A stretch of DNA of 64,000 nucleotides from Planctomycetota bacterium (GCA_029781135.1 JAKOXH010000055.1:1-64000), one strand, 5' to 3'. Numbered from the stretch's first letter, positions 8,175 to 18,034 are shown. Notes: a model not told the origin generated them from the letters alone. Translations and numbers: made by a program.

Positions 8175-9749
8175 TCAGTTGGGACGACTATGACTCTGAT
8201 TGGACGCCGCAGGACGTAGTTTTCTTTGTGCTACTAGGACGTTCAAGCCAAGTAATACAGGCGTGAAGACCGGTGGCTCAGGAACTGCGATGCCCGCGGC
8301 CGACAGCCGACCAATGGTGGTAACGGGTTCGATTCCTGCGTTGTTCCGCCAGACCACGTAGTCGGCGGCGTCGGTGATGCCGTTGCCGTTGCCATCGGCG
8401 AGGCCGGCGGGGTTGCCGAACTCGCCACGCCACACCTGGTAATCAAATCCGTTAACGTAGCCGTCTTGGTTGTAGTCGCCGGCCAGGTGATCGGGCGGCG
8501 CGTTGTAGCCGATGCCGCCGATCATGATGTCGGCTGGCACGTTCCAAGCGCTTTGCGTAAAGCCGTTGGTGAGTTGGGCGAGGTTAAGGCCCGGTGCAGT
8601 GAGAATCGACAGCGCCATTGCGTGGTCCGAAAAATTCCCACCTGTAGGCGATTGCTGTAACACGTTGTCATGGGCAAACGCTTCGAGAAAGGTGGGCGTT
8701 TCCGAATTCGGAAGTTCGCGTGTTGCTCCGTGATTGAGCAAGCCGAAGCTATCGACTTGTGCTTGCAGGGAAGTGTCGCCGACGAGGTACTCATCGAATG
8801 CGGCATGCAGGCTGATGTCGTTCGACAAGCCGCTGACGTTTACCATTCCGCCGCTGAAGCGAAAGCGTCCATCTGATTCAACTCCCTCAAGCGTGAGCGG
8901 AGAAACGTTGAGAAAGGCACCCAGGAGTTGATCGCTGGCGAATTGCGGATCGACGCCGTGGCTCATTCCGCCTTGCTGGTCGAGCAAGTCGATGCGGCCC
9001 GGCTGGAATGTGAGCATGTTCGTCAAGGCGTCGAAGCTTACGGTCGAGCCGAGAGGATTGAACATGGAACTGGCCGAGGCCAGCGTGGAGTCGATTCGCC
9101 AATTTTGAAATTCTTTAGGCGTGGATTCGCTGTGACGTCCGATGACATCGACTCTGCCTCCCAGTGTGCCCGTAGCACCGACGACGGTGTACTTCATTTT
9201 TGTGCCGACCACGCCATAGTAGTCGCTGTGCGGGGGTGACTGTCCTAAGTGCTCTTGGCCACCCCATGTCGAAACGTTCGCGGACCGATTTACGGGAATA
9301 TTGATGCCTTCGGTTGCGATTTCGGCTAAGGCGTTGGGACCTTCGAAGTGTTTGGGGATGGGCACCTGAATGTGCGTGCCCGCCACATGGAGCTGGGCGT
9401 TGACTGCCTGATTGCTCTTGAATTGAGCCGTGTGCCGTACCGAGAAACTCCAGTTCGCGCCGCCCGCGGCTGGTGGTGCCAGCGCGGGAACGCCGTACCA
9501 CGGCCCGTCGACATCGGCTGGCGGATTATTGCTCCAAGCATTCGACGTGTTGACGGGCCCTGTGGCGTCGTACTTTAGCGGCAGGTCCGTGGTGGTCACC
9601 ATAAGGCCATTGACAACGGGGGCTGCATTTGAATTTGTGTTTGCGGCCCCGATTACCTGAAGCCAACTTGCCACCAGGATTGCGGTCAACTTGATTCGTC
9701 CGGAAGCAACGAGGTGACCACGATGGGATGGGTGATGTGCGGTTACCAT
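8175..9749 (-). CDS. Secreted dockerin-like/PEP-CTERM protein, 524 aa
   Basis: A predicted exported, exosortase-processed protein of unknown activity. The N-terminus has a signal-like segment (LTAILVASWLQVIGAANT). The middle is beta-rich. Near the C-terminus are two calcium-binding, dockerin-like repeats (GDYNQDGYVNGFDYQVWRGE and DGNGNGITDAADYVVWRNN), then the PEP-CTERM signal starting VPEP with a hydrophobic stretch and an RK-rich end. The ATG at 9749 is chosen because AGAAAGG precedes it and a signal peptide follows; the frame stays open to 10010. The 5' region shares a 37-base motif with the next gene upstream. It is one of a group of PEP-CTERM genes here. Confidence 0.8.
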   Translation of the reverse strand: MVTAHHPSHRGHLVASGRIKLTAILVASWLQVIGAANTNSNAAPVVNGLMVTTTDLPLKYDATGPVNTSNAWSNNPPADVDGPWYGVPALAPPAAGGANWSFSVRHTAQFKSNQAVNAQLHVAGTHIQVPIPKHFEGPNALAEIATEGINIPVNRSANVSTWGGQEHLGQSPPHSDYYGVVGTKMKYTVVGATGTLGGRVDVIGRHSESTPKEFQNWRIDSTLASASSMFNPLGSTVSFDALTNMLTFQPGRIDLLDQQGGMSHGVDPQFASDQLLGAFLNVSPLTLEGVESDGRFRFSGGMVNVSGLSNDISLHAAFDEYLVGDTSLQAQVDSFGLLNHGATRELPNSETPTFLEAFAHDNVLQQSPTGGNFSDHAMALSILTAPGLNLAQLTNGFTQSAWNVPADIMIGGIGYNAPPDHLAGDYNQDGYVNGFDYQVWRGEFGNPAGLADGNGNGITDAADYVVWRNNAGIEPVTTIGRLSAAGIAVPEPPVFTPVLLGLNVLVAQRKLRPAASNQSHSRPN

Positions 9750-9838
9750 GATTTTGCCCTTTCTGGAGCTGGAAAGCCGGTGTTCTGGAGATGCAAGCTG
9801 CCGGCCACTGCGGCCGCGCCGTCCATATTCCGCTTTCC

Positions 9839-9875
9839 GACAAGTACATGGCGCAAAGCGCGGCCGACCCATCAT
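9839..9875 (-). promoter_or_regulatory. Shared 37-nt leader motif, copy 1
   Basis: On the minus strand the motif is ATGATGGGT, 12 variable bases, then GCGCCATGTACTTGTC, ending 89 nt before the ATG at 9749. The same layout, with the same 89-nt spacing, occurs before the gene starting at 11598. It may be an RNA regulatory element, a leader peptide or a conserved untranslated region. Copy 1 can form GCGC-TTT-GCGC in its variable part. Confidence 0.5.
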
Positions 9876-10173
9876 TTGAGAGATAGAATTATGAACGATG
9901 GTTGGCACGCGGCAGGTGAACGGCCAATTTGTGCTGGCCCAGAGAAAGTCAGCTAACGTCGCTACAAGATTATCGGTGGCGAACGGCATAAAGGGCCGAT
10001 GAAACGGCACAACTTTAGGTACGGTTGGCCATTACCAGTGCGGTGTGGTGCCGAAATCTGGTGTGGCACCGAACGTAAAAGAAGCCACCACGCAAACGAA
10101 GTGCATGGCGGCAATCAGAGCTAAAGCGCCATGTCTGGGGCGCGTCGCCGGTCGGGTTCGTCGATACGTCGAG

Positions 10174-11598
10174 TCAAATAGGAGTCGTGCCAACTTCGCA
10201 GCGTTTATGCCGTAGCCGGGCAAAACCGAGGGGGATGATCGTCACGATCATCAGTAGCGAGGCGCCGCAGGGCTCGGGGACTGAAATACTCGTCAGTCCT
10301 GCGCTTAGCGCCGCGCCGGCGCCTGGTCCTGCTCCCATACCGAAGTTCGCACGCCAAATTGCGTAATCGAATCCGTTTACGATTCCGTCGCCATTGCCAT
10401 CGGCACCGCTGCCCGCCGGCATGACGGGCATACCGAGACTATTGCGCCATGCGACGTAGTCCCGCGCGTCGACACGCTCGTCGCCCGTGAAGTCGCCGGC
10501 CTGACCGGGGAACACGTCGAGTGCGTCGAGGTTATCCATCGGCCCCAAGCCGAACGCCACACCCGGAATGTAAATTGTCGGCAGTCCAAAGGGCATCGCC
10601 ATGAGCAGGTCGCTGGGCGTAGCGCCAATAGCGGCGAGCGTGGGACTGCCAGGTGCTAACGAGAACACGACGGAGTCGATACCTGGCATATACATCGCTG
10701 CTGGCCCGATATCTTGTGTGATAAGGGCATCGATGTCGTCGGCCGGCATGAGGCCAAGTGCTCCGGCCGGCGCCCAAGCCGCACCGAAAGGAAGTGCGGG
10801 CGAGATTATGTCGGCAGGTGAATAGGGCGGCGGCACGGCACCAGCTGCACCAATCGAGTATTTCAGCATCGCCGGTCCACCCATCGGCATTCGCATGACG
10901 AGCGAGCTAAGATCGTCGCCCACATTCAGTCCAAGAGTGAATTCGTCGCGGTAAATGGGTCCTGCCATTAAGGGCCCGGCAAGAGCAGGGGTGCCAAATA
11001 TGGGATGGGTCCCACCAGTGACGAAATTTGTGCGCGAGACAAACACATCTCCCATTTGTTCCATCGGTACGCCCGGTCCAGGAACCCCTGGCGGCAGCAT
11101 TTGAGATGGCCCGGTGCCGAGCATGGCTTCGGTCATCACCTGCGAACCAGGGAAGCCCACGGAGCCTGCGGCGACGCTAAACATATAACGGTTGCCTGCT
11201 TCGTTGCCGGAACTCAGTGCATCGACGACATACATTCCCAGGGGGCCGGCCGGCAACGGTGCAAGCGGCGGTGCGAGGATGACGGTCGGCCCGAATCCGG
11301 CTGGCGGTAACACGGGCACGCCAAAGGGCGGCACGAAAGGGCTTGGTGGGCCAAACGCGGGGCCGAAGACGGCATCGCTCGGGTAGCCCGAAGGTCCGCC
11401 AGGCGCAACGGTGAAGAATTGGGCCTGAACCGTGGCGGTGACAAAAACAGCTGGCAGCGTTACTGCAACCGCTGCGACCAACATCCGGGAGCGTCGGCAG
11501 GTTCCGACGATCGGCGCTATAGCCAAGCCAGCGATCGGGAATGCTAGGCTCGGAGGCCGGCCACCGGAGGCGCGAATGATACTTGTCTCGTCTCTCAT
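10174..11598 (-). CDS. Secreted dockerin-like/PEP-CTERM protein, 474 aa
   Basis: A predicted exported surface protein of unknown role. An N-terminal hydrophobic segment (LVAAVAVTLPAVFVTATVQA) follows a charged region. The body is rich in Pro, Gly and Met, with stretches that resemble planctomycete tandem beta-propeller-like secreted proteins. Dockerin-like repeats (GDFTGDERVDARDYVAWRNS and DGNGDGIVNGFDYAIWRANF) precede the PEP-CTERM segment (SVPEPCG, hydrophobic run, RLRHKR). ATG 11598 has GAAAGGA just upstream. The gene shares its leader motif with the neighbour at 8175-9749 but the body proteins are not obviously alike, suggesting shared regulation more than duplication. Confidence 0.8.
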   Translation of the reverse strand: MRDETSIIRASGGRPPSLAFPIAGLAIAPIVGTCRRSRMLVAAVAVTLPAVFVTATVQAQFFTVAPGGPSGYPSDAVFGPAFGPPSPFVPPFGVPVLPPAGFGPTVILAPPLAPLPAGPLGMYVVDALSSGNEAGNRYMFSVAAGSVGFPGSQVMTEAMLGTGPSQMLPPGVPGPGVPMEQMGDVFVSRTNFVTGGTHPIFGTPALAGPLMAGPIYRDEFTLGLNVGDDLSSLVMRMPMGGPAMLKYSIGAAGAVPPPYSPADIISPALPFGAAWAPAGALGLMPADDIDALITQDIGPAAMYMPGIDSVVFSLAPGSPTLAAIGATPSDLLMAMPFGLPTIYIPGVAFGLGPMDNLDALDVFPGQAGDFTGDERVDARDYVAWRNSLGMPVMPAGSGADGNGDGIVNGFDYAIWRANFGMGAGPGAGAALSAGLTSISVPEPCGASLLMIVTIIPLGFARLRHKRCEVGTTPI

Positions 11599-11687
11599 GG
11601 TCTCGTCCTTTCTGAAGAGAAGCTGAGCAGAATCGCGGTCTTTCGAGATGTCTGCCACTTTGGCCCGCCCGCCGCAATCCTCTCCTG

Positions 11688-11724
11688 GACAAGTACATGG
11701 CGCGAGGCCGCCGGAACCCATCAT
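11688..11724 (-). promoter_or_regulatory. Shared 37-nt leader motif, copy 2
   Basis: The two blocks ATGATGGGT and GCGCCATGTACTTGTC recur without gaps and end 89 nt before the ATG at 11598, exactly as in copy 1. The intervening 12 bases differ. In both copies the motif is in frame with the downstream gene, so translation from its ATG cannot be excluded (it would read MMG-x4-APCTC). Confidence 0.5.
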
Positions 11725-11849
11725 CGGTTGAGAAGAAAATCTCTCTCGACGGGGCGCGACGGCCTCATGGGCTATCACGACACAGCTTCAAATCTGCCCG
11801 CTGGCAACGCCATCCAGCGGTCGAGCGCGCTGAGATTTCTTTCGGTGAA

Positions 11850-12857
11850 TCAGCAGCCCCGGCCTATTTTGGCCGAACGGAAGAATAGCGAGAGTGCAAT
11901 CGCGGTAGCGCAGATGAAACTGCGTATTGAGGGTTCTGGCACCACAGTCGCCGCACCGAAGCCGGCGATTTGGCCCAGGTTGTTTCGCCAGATCACATAA
12001 TCGGCGGCGTCGACGGTGCCGTTGTGATTGTGGTCGGCAGTGAGGTTTGCCACTGAATTGAAGTTCGTTCGCCAAACCGTGTAATCGGACGGTCCGACCA
12101 TGCCGTTGCGATCGGCATCGCCCGGCAGCACGAGCGGGTGGATGTACGCATCGATGTTGCTTGAGTGAACGCCGCGATTGTCGTGGGCATTGAGAGCCGC
12201 ATCGGTCGCATCGCCGAAGACGACCCACGTGTCACTCGTCGTATCGGTGGCGTGGTTCATTCCGATCGGACCGATTTCGAGAAAGAGTCGCGTTTCGCTA
12301 TTTTCGCCAGTCGCTAGCACGTTGTATGTCACTTCGGCAATGAGCCAGCTATCGTGCGTGGCGTCGTGGAGAGGGTCCGTTGCATTTCCAATCCCTACGG
12401 CGGGAATCGCCCCACCTTCGAAAATGCGTAACCCCTCCACGCCATCAATTCGTGTTGTGCCGAGGGGAAGCGGCGATGCTCCTGTGGAGTCGTCGACATA
12501 TTCGAACCGCTTTACCGATGGTGCGCCGAACGTCGGATTGTATATCGTCACATTTGAGAAGTTGATTGCACTGGGAACAACGCAGGCCGGCGAACAGATG
12601 GGTTGCGTTTCCGCCACGAGGTTGAGCGACAAATCGACGAGCGATGTTCCCGCCTCCGGCCGCCCCCAAATGTAGATCTTTCCCACGCCGCCAATGTACG
12701 GCTGGAAATTGGTGACTGCCGTCGACGTTGCTGGTATGTCGCTGCCAATGGCCGTTGTCGCCGCGCTGGAAAGCCAGATATTGTCGGAGGCCGCAGCCAA
12801 GCCGGGCAAGATAAGAAAGATCGCAGTAGTGACCGTAGCGTGACGTAACACGGTCAT
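11850..12857 (-). CDS. Secreted dockerin-like/PEP-CTERM protein, 335 aa
   Basis: A signal peptide (ATVTTAIFLILPGLAAASDN) leads into a beta-rich domain typical of planctomycete secreted proteins with unknown function. Two dockerin-like repeats follow (GDADRNGMVGPSDYTVWRTN and DHNHNGTVDAADYVIWRNNL), then the PEP-CTERM signal (VVPEPSIRSF, hydrophobic run, FRSAKIGR). The ATG at 12857 has GGGAG upstream on the minus strand (CTCCC at 12858-12863). It diverges from the next PEP-CTERM gene, with about 335 bases between the two starts. Sorting by an exosortase encoded elsewhere is inferred from the signal. Confidence 0.8.
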   Translation of the reverse strand: MTVLRHATVTTAIFLILPGLAAASDNIWLSSAATTAIGSDIPATSTAVTNFQPYIGGVGKIYIWGRPEAGTSLVDLSLNLVAETQPICSPACVVPSAINFSNVTIYNPTFGAPSVKRFEYVDDSTGASPLPLGTTRIDGVEGLRIFEGGAIPAVGIGNATDPLHDATHDSWLIAEVTYNVLATGENSETRLFLEIGPIGMNHATDTTSDTWVVFGDATDAALNAHDNRGVHSSNIDAYIHPLVLPGDADRNGMVGPSDYTVWRTNFNSVANLTADHNHNGTVDAADYVIWRNNLGQIAGFGAATVVPEPSIRSFICATAIALSLFFRSAKIGRGC

Positions 12858-13193
12858 CTCCCAGAGGACGAAGACAAGAGCGAGGCGAATCGGTCGCCCA
12901 GCGCATTATCCGACCGGTATGCGGTGTTGGCTACACAGTTTTTCCCGGCAACGGCCGATCTTGATGGCAAACTAGGAACCGCCGGTTTTCGACAACGATC
13001 GCAGCGCGCCCGGCGTCACACCGGCCCACAATGCGGCAAGTTGCAGGCGGAATTTTCATTTTTTTGATGGGTTTTACCTCGTTATGGCCATTTACTAGTT
13101 GTATGAGACGAACGCGGCTAGAATAGGTTGGTTGCCAGAGGGCCCGGGATACGCTGGGTGCCATCGCGGACCTCTCGACGAGAGCGTACGGCA
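12858..13193. other. Divergent intergenic region between two PEP-CTERM genes
   Basis: Must contain the promoters of both flanking genes. No gene, RNA or clear operator was recognised, and the 37-nt leader motif found before the two genes to the left is absent here. Confidence 0.4.
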
Positions 13194-14798
13194 ATGACAA
13201 TTCACTCCAAACTTTTGCTTCCGAGCGGCCGTTTATCGCCAAGGCCGGTTCTGGCTGCTTTCATGCGGTGCCGCGACTCCTACGCCAGCATTGGGCACTC
13301 ATTGTTGCGGGATGCAGCACATTTGGCGATATGCGCGGCATTATGGGCACTGGCGCAGTCGTATCAGACCGCAGCCGTGGCGAGCCCGTTTGTGTTCGGC
13401 CTCGATAACCGGCCGCGCGCCCCGCTTGGACCAATTGACCCACCTGGGAGTGGTAACGGCTCGGAAGATCCCTTTGGTTTGGTGCCTTCGCCCACGAAAG
13501 TAGGTCCATCGCCCTCTCTCGGCACGACGCTATCCGACGCGGATATCCTTAAACCAGGGGCGACTGGGCCGGTCGTGGATACGATGCGTCCGTTCAATAC
13601 AAACTATGTCGATGAGATCAGCAGCAACCGTGCCGTCGTCGATGGCCGGCCGTTGCGGCTAGCATTCAGCGTCGACCGGGCGAGTTCAGGCGTTTCGCTA
13701 TCGGCCGTTCACGCGCAATATCAGTTGAATCAGCAGCCGGGCGATATTTTTGTTTCGGCGCGCGATTTTCCCGCACCCGTTCAATATGTCGGAACCATTT
13801 TCGGCTTCGGCTGGGTCGGCAATTTGTCGAGTGTGGGCAGCGGCAGCAGCAATTTGCTGTTATTGAACCAATCGCAATTGAAACTCAAGGCTGGGTCAAG
13901 TGGCTTCATCAACTCCACCACATTAGCGCCACCAATTACCCCTGGTTCCCATGATAACGTCGACGCCTTTGATATCGCGCCCGTTGATACCACGGGTGAT
14001 CATGTGGGCGACAAGCAGATGTATTTCTCGGTTAATCCTGACCAGGCTGCTTTGACGCCGGGATTGTATTCCAGCCCTGCGGGCATCTATCAAACCGCCG
14101 CCGGGTCGACGACGCCGACGGTGTTCGCGTCTGCGAGTTCACTGGGCCTTAACCCGTTCAGCGACGATGTCGATGCACTCGACTTATTTGATCGCGGAAC
14201 CATTGGGCAGGTTGATCCAGGTATTGATTACGCGCTGTTTAGCTTGGCCCCCGGTTCGCAAACACTCTTTAGTCATTCAGGATTGAATGCGGCGGACATC
14301 TATTTCACTGATTTTAGTGGTGCCTTTGCCACCTTCGCCAGCGATGCCGATTTGGGCCTGAACGGTACAGTGAACCCAGCGGAGCTTGATGGCGGCGGCC
14401 TTGGCGGAGTCGGAACCGGTGCAGGCGTCGGCGGCACCGATAACCTCGACGCACTTGGCAGCTATCCGCTCGGCGATATGGACTGGAGCGGTAGCCTCGA
14501 CCTGAGCGATGTGGACGATTTCGTTCAAGGTCTGACCCGGCCAGTCGACTACCGCGATGTGAACATCGATCACTTTGGTCAGCCCGCCACGATACTGGGA
14601 GATTTTTCCGTGCCGCGGGACGGAATCGTGGATTACGACGACGTGGTGCCGTTTCGTGCAGCGGTTCTGGGTGCGGTGCCTCCGGCGGCCGGCCAAAGCC
14701 AGAGTGTGCCGGAACCAGGTACCGTGTTTTCCCTCATGATGTCACTGGTAGCGCTCGCGAAATGCCGACATCGGGTGTCGTCTCGATTTCCTGGATGA
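13194..14798 (+). CDS. Secreted PEP-CTERM protein, 534 aa
   Basis: Exported protein of unknown function. ATG 13194 is chosen over an in-frame start at 13128; a hydrophobic signal segment follows at about residues 40-65 (LAICAALWALAQSYQTAAVA). The body holds repeated phrases such as DNVDAFDIAPV, DDVDALDLFD, DNLDALG, and VDYALFSLAPGS, which recall the neighbouring 474-aa protein (DNLDALDVFPG, DSVVFSLAPGSPTL). So the two are probably divergent paralogues. A degenerate dockerin-like segment (GDMDWSGSLDLSDVDDFVQG) precedes the PEP-CTERM signal (SVPEPGTVFSLMMSLVALAK, then CRHR). The pilin-like gene follows 15 bases downstream, suggesting one transcript. Confidence 0.8.
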   Translation: MTIHSKLLLPSGRLSPRPVLAAFMRCRDSYASIGHSLLRDAAHLAICAALWALAQSYQTAAVASPFVFGLDNRPRAPLGPIDPPGSGNGSEDPFGLVPSPTKVGPSPSLGTTLSDADILKPGATGPVVDTMRPFNTNYVDEISSNRAVVDGRPLRLAFSVDRASSGVSLSAVHAQYQLNQQPGDIFVSARDFPAPVQYVGTIFGFGWVGNLSSVGSGSSNLLLLNQSQLKLKAGSSGFINSTTLAPPITPGSHDNVDAFDIAPVDTTGDHVGDKQMYFSVNPDQAALTPGLYSSPAGIYQTAAGSTTPTVFASASSLGLNPFSDDVDALDLFDRGTIGQVDPGIDYALFSLAPGSQTLFSHSGLNAADIYFTDFSGAFATFASDADLGLNGTVNPAELDGGGLGGVGTGAGVGGTDNLDALGSYPLGDMDWSGSLDLSDVDDFVQGLTRPVDYRDVNIDHFGQPATILGDFSVPRDGIVDYDDVVPFRAAVLGAVPPAAGQSQSVPEPGTVFSLMMSLVALAKCRHRVSSRFPG

Positions 14799-14813
14799 TT
14801 TCACGCACTTGTC

Positions 14814-15758
14814 TTGTCCGTTCGTTCGATGCCTGGCACATACCAACACACTTGGATTCGGCCTGCCGTTCGTTCGCACGTCGGCTATGCCGGGCGAGGT
14901 GCGTATACGATCGTCGAACTCTTGGTGGTCATTACGATCATCAGTGTCCTGCTGGCACTTATATTGCCGGCCATTCAAGCGGCGCGAGAATCGGCACGCT
15001 CCACACAATGCGCCGACCATTTGAAGCAGCTCGTCCTTGCGACTCAATCGTACCACAGCGCGAACAATCGATTTCCGGCCGGCAGTACGCTTGCCCAGCG
15101 CGAGGACCAGGCCGGCATTAGTTGGGTTGTCTACTGCCTGCCGTACCTCGAAGAACAAGAAGTTGCCGACCGCATTCTCAAGAAAGGCGAGGCATTGGCG
15201 CCGCCGCTGCCCTTGCTGTTTTGCCCGAGTGATCCAGTGGTGATCGGCAGCGCAACCGATCGGCACGTGTCGAACTATTGCGGTTCGAGCGGGGCGGGTA
15301 AAGACCCTAATTACCTTATCGACTTGGAAGATAAGTTCTGTGGCGACATTTACACGGACGGCATCTTCTTCCCCCTCAGCAAGACCACGGCAAGTAGCGT
15401 CACCGATGGGCTTACGCACACGCTTGCGATTGGTGAGCGAACCTACATCAAGCACATCTGGGCTGACGGAGCTTTTTGGGTCGGCAGTGCCGACCAGCGG
15501 CATTGCACGATGTCGTCAAAAAACGTGCGCTGGCCCATCAATGCGCCGGTCACAACGTCGGGCTATTACGTCTTTGACCGAGATGCACCCGCGAGTTTAC
15601 GCACGATGCGAATGAATGACATGTACTTTGGCAGTCAGCATTCGGGCGGAGCGTGGTTTGCCTTTGCCGGTGGAAATGTCGAGTTCATCGCTGACGAGAT
15701 CGCGTTCAGCGTCTATCAAGATCTGGCCTCGCGCAACGGCGGCGAACCAACGCAGTGA
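14814..15758 (+). CDS. DUF1559 (type IV pilin-like N-methylation) protein, 314 aa
   Basis: The N-terminal region carries the prepilin-like motif G-AYTIVELLVVITIISVLL, with Glu at position +5 after the predicted cleavage, followed by LILPAIQAARESAR, the standard start of planctomycete DUF1559 proteins. The C-terminal region ends with a variant of the usual 'H-x9-DG' segment (SQHSGGAWFAFAGGNVEFIA). Such proteins are membrane-anchored pseudopilins or surface proteins, numerous in planctomycetes. The ~30 residues before the pilin motif are unusually long, so the real start may be internal (near GTG or ATG codons around 14820-14890). It is probably cotranscribed with the preceding PEP-CTERM gene. 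Confidence 0.85.
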   Translation: MSVRSMPGTYQHTWIRPAVRSHVGYAGRGAYTIVELLVVITIISVLLALILPAIQAARESARSTQCADHLKQLVLATQSYHSANNRFPAGSTLAQREDQAGISWVVYCLPYLEEQEVADRILKKGEALAPPLPLLFCPSDPVVIGSATDRHVSNYCGSSGAGKDPNYLIDLEDKFCGDIYTDGIFFPLSKTTASSVTDGLTHTLAIGERTYIKHIWADGAFWVGSADQRHCTMSSKNVRWPINAPVTTSGYYVFDRDAPASLRTMRMNDMYFGSQHSGGAWFAFAGGNVEFIADEIAFSVYQDLASRNGGEPTQ

Positions 15759-15814
15759 CCCTGGCGGAAGGACAAATAGGAAGTGTCGGTTCTGTGGTGC
15801 GTCATCTGCGCAAG

Positions 15815-18034
15815 TCACCTGGCAGACGGACTCTCAGTAGACAAGCTGGAAGGTAGGTCTTGCGTTAGCCACGGACGGCTGTTCGTTAACTCACAGGCCG
15901 CTTCGTAGAGTTGTTTGGCATCATTCGGGAAAAGAGCGTTTACATCTTGCGGTGGCGGTTTCGTCGTTTTTTCCGAAAGCTCATCCAACAACTGCCGTTT
16001 GCCATGCTCATCCATCGGACTCGACGGTTCGAGCTGGCCGCTCGCCGCCTTGCGGTAAAGCGCAAGTGACGGATTGACTGTGTTCAGTTGCCGCCAGATC
16101 TTCGCGGCCCGCATCGCATTTTCACGAGATGCATCCGCGTGTTGCAGCCGACTGTAGACGTGCCTCAGTACGTCGCAACATGAAGCGAGTGCCGACTGCA
16201 AATGCGTATTTGTGGGGGAGATCTTCGCCACCTGTTCGAGTTCTTCGCGTGCCCGTAGAAGCAGTGGCAACGACTCCTCGGCCGGCAACACCTCGACCGC
16301 CAACATCGCCCGCCCTAGTTGGATCTGGCAACGTTCCTCGGGCGACTTCGCGTTGCGGAGCATCGGATCGACCAGCGGCACATAGTGGTCGTACGCCGTG
16401 CGAATCAGTAAACGGTCGGCGGCGGAGAGAGCATTGGAAGCACGCAAGAGAGAATAGTCGGACGGCAATGCCAATTGCCTTTGCAGTGCTTCCCGATAGG
16501 AATCGCGATCGACGGTTAGTTGTTGGATAAGGCGAGTGTTGTCGGCATTCAACTCATCGGACCGAAATCGTAGACGTCGCTCGCGTAACGCCACGATCGG
16601 GCTCGCAACCACGATGACCGCGAGCAGAGCCGCCGCCGCAGCGGCCATTGGCTTTCGGCGGCACCAACGCCACATTCGCTCCATGCGGGAAATCGGTCGG
16701 GCCACAATTGGTTCGTGCCGCTGGAAACGCCGTAATTCATCGGCCAACTCTTGGGCAGTCGCGTACCGCTTGGCCGGGTCTTTTTCCAGGCATTTGAGGC
16801 AAATAGTTTCGAGGTCTTTGGGAATGCGGTCGTCGAAACCGCGCAGGCTCGGCGGCTCGGCATTCAGCACCTTATCCAGCAGCATCATGGCGTTGCCGCG
16901 AAACGGCAGTTCCTCGGTCAACAGTTGGAACAACACAACGCCTAATGAATACACATCGGTCCGCCGGTCGGCATGGTGCCCCTCGCCCCGCGCCTGTTCA
17001 GGCGACATGTACGCTGGCGTACCGAAGACTTTGCCCTCCTCGCCGATCGTGGCCTCGACCATTTCGCGCTTGGCCAAGCCGAAGTCGGTGATGCGCGGCT
17101 CGTCGTTCTCGTCCATGAGCACGTTTGAGGCTTTCATATCGCGGTGCACGATTCCCGCCTCATGCGCGTGATGCAGCGCATCGGCGATCTTGATGCAAAC
17201 GTCAACACACGTTCTCACGGTTGGCCGACGTGCTTCCAGCCAATCCGAGAGCGTGACGCCGCTGACCAATTCACTGACGATGTAGAGCGTGTCCTCTTCG
17301 CGGCCAACTTCGTAAATGCTGACGATGTGGGGGTGATTCAGCCGTGCTGCCGCCCGGGCTTCGTTGATGAGTTGTAGCTCTTGGCGCGGATCGAGTTGAC
17401 TGTTCCGAGGAATTTTCACCGCTACGGTGCGGTCGAGCTTCGTATCGACCGCCCGCCACACGGTGCCGAAACCTCCAACGCCAATCCGCGATGTCAACTC
17501 GAAGTGGCCGATCGACGCCAGCGCATTACTCTCGCCTTGCGGCTGGCTGCCCGCCAGGCTGAACTGGCTGCCGCACACTTCGCAAACCACACCGGCGAGC
17601 GGCGCATCGCTAGCCACGTCCATTGCTTCATGGCAGTGAGGGCAGCGAATGTGGAGGCGTCGGCTGCGGTCGGGCAACCACGGTGGCTTACGCTCCGCTC
17701 GCAGTTCGGTTGCGTCGGCGTCGCGAGGCGAATGACGCCACAAGCGCGGTTCCTTCGCCAATTCCTCTGACACTACGGCAAACTGTGGAAACCGCTTCTT
17801 GTACTCCGCAAAATCGGGCCGTTTGCCAGCGTGATCCAGATAGTGCAACTCGATAAGCAGCAATTCTCGAAAGAGTTTTTGCCGCTGGGCTTCGCCAACT
17901 CTTTCCAGAAAGCTTTCCCACAATGGCTGGATTCCGTCCAGCAAAGCTTGTTCGAATTCATCGCACAGTTGCTCACGGAGTAAGAGTGCCGCCTTGTGCT
18001 GTGCCGATGAATCGGTCGTGGTATTTTCCATCAT
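15815..18034 (-). CDS. Transmembrane Ser/Thr protein kinase with zinc ribbon, 739 aa
   Basis: Phosphorylates proteins on Ser/Thr at the membrane. Residues about 130-158 form a CPHC-x17-CEVC zinc ribbon; the Hanks kinase domain begins near 177 with GVGGFGTVWRAVD, the VAVK lysine at about 207, HRDMKASN (catalytic loop), DFGLAK and the APE-like TPAYMSPEQARGEG. A single membrane helix (AAAAAALLAVIVVASPIVAL) follows, then a ~250-residue extracytoplasmic region with no recognised repeats. The ATG at 18034 overlaps the TGA of the sigma-factor gene (ATGA), so the two are translationally coupled. Such ECF-kinase pairs are typical of planctomycetes; the kinase probably controls or is controlled by the sigma factor. 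Alternative starts at 18055 and 18031. Confidence 0.9.
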   Translation of the reverse strand: MMENTTTDSSAQHKAALLLREQLCDEFEQALLDGIQPLWESFLERVGEAQRQKLFRELLLIELHYLDHAGKRPDFAEYKKRFPQFAVVSEELAKEPRLWRHSPRDADATELRAERKPPWLPDRSRRLHIRCPHCHEAMDVASDAPLAGVVCEVCGSQFSLAGSQPQGESNALASIGHFELTSRIGVGGFGTVWRAVDTKLDRTVAVKIPRNSQLDPRQELQLINEARAAARLNHPHIVSIYEVGREEDTLYIVSELVSGVTLSDWLEARRPTVRTCVDVCIKIADALHHAHEAGIVHRDMKASNVLMDENDEPRITDFGLAKREMVEATIGEEGKVFGTPAYMSPEQARGEGHHADRRTDVYSLGVVLFQLLTEELPFRGNAMMLLDKVLNAEPPSLRGFDDRIPKDLETICLKCLEKDPAKRYATAQELADELRRFQRHEPIVARPISRMERMWRWCRRKPMAAAAAALLAVIVVASPIVALRERRLRFRSDELNADNTRLIQQLTVDRDSYREALQRQLALPSDYSLLRASNALSAADRLLIRTAYDHYVPLVDPMLRNAKSPEERCQIQLGRAMLAVEVLPAEESLPLLLRAREELEQVAKISPTNTHLQSALASCCDVLRHVYSRLQHADASRENAMRAAKIWRQLNTVNPSLALYRKAASGQLEPSSPMDEHGKRQLLDELSEKTTKPPPQDVNALFPNDAKQLYEAACELTNSRPWLTQDLPSSLSTESPSAR

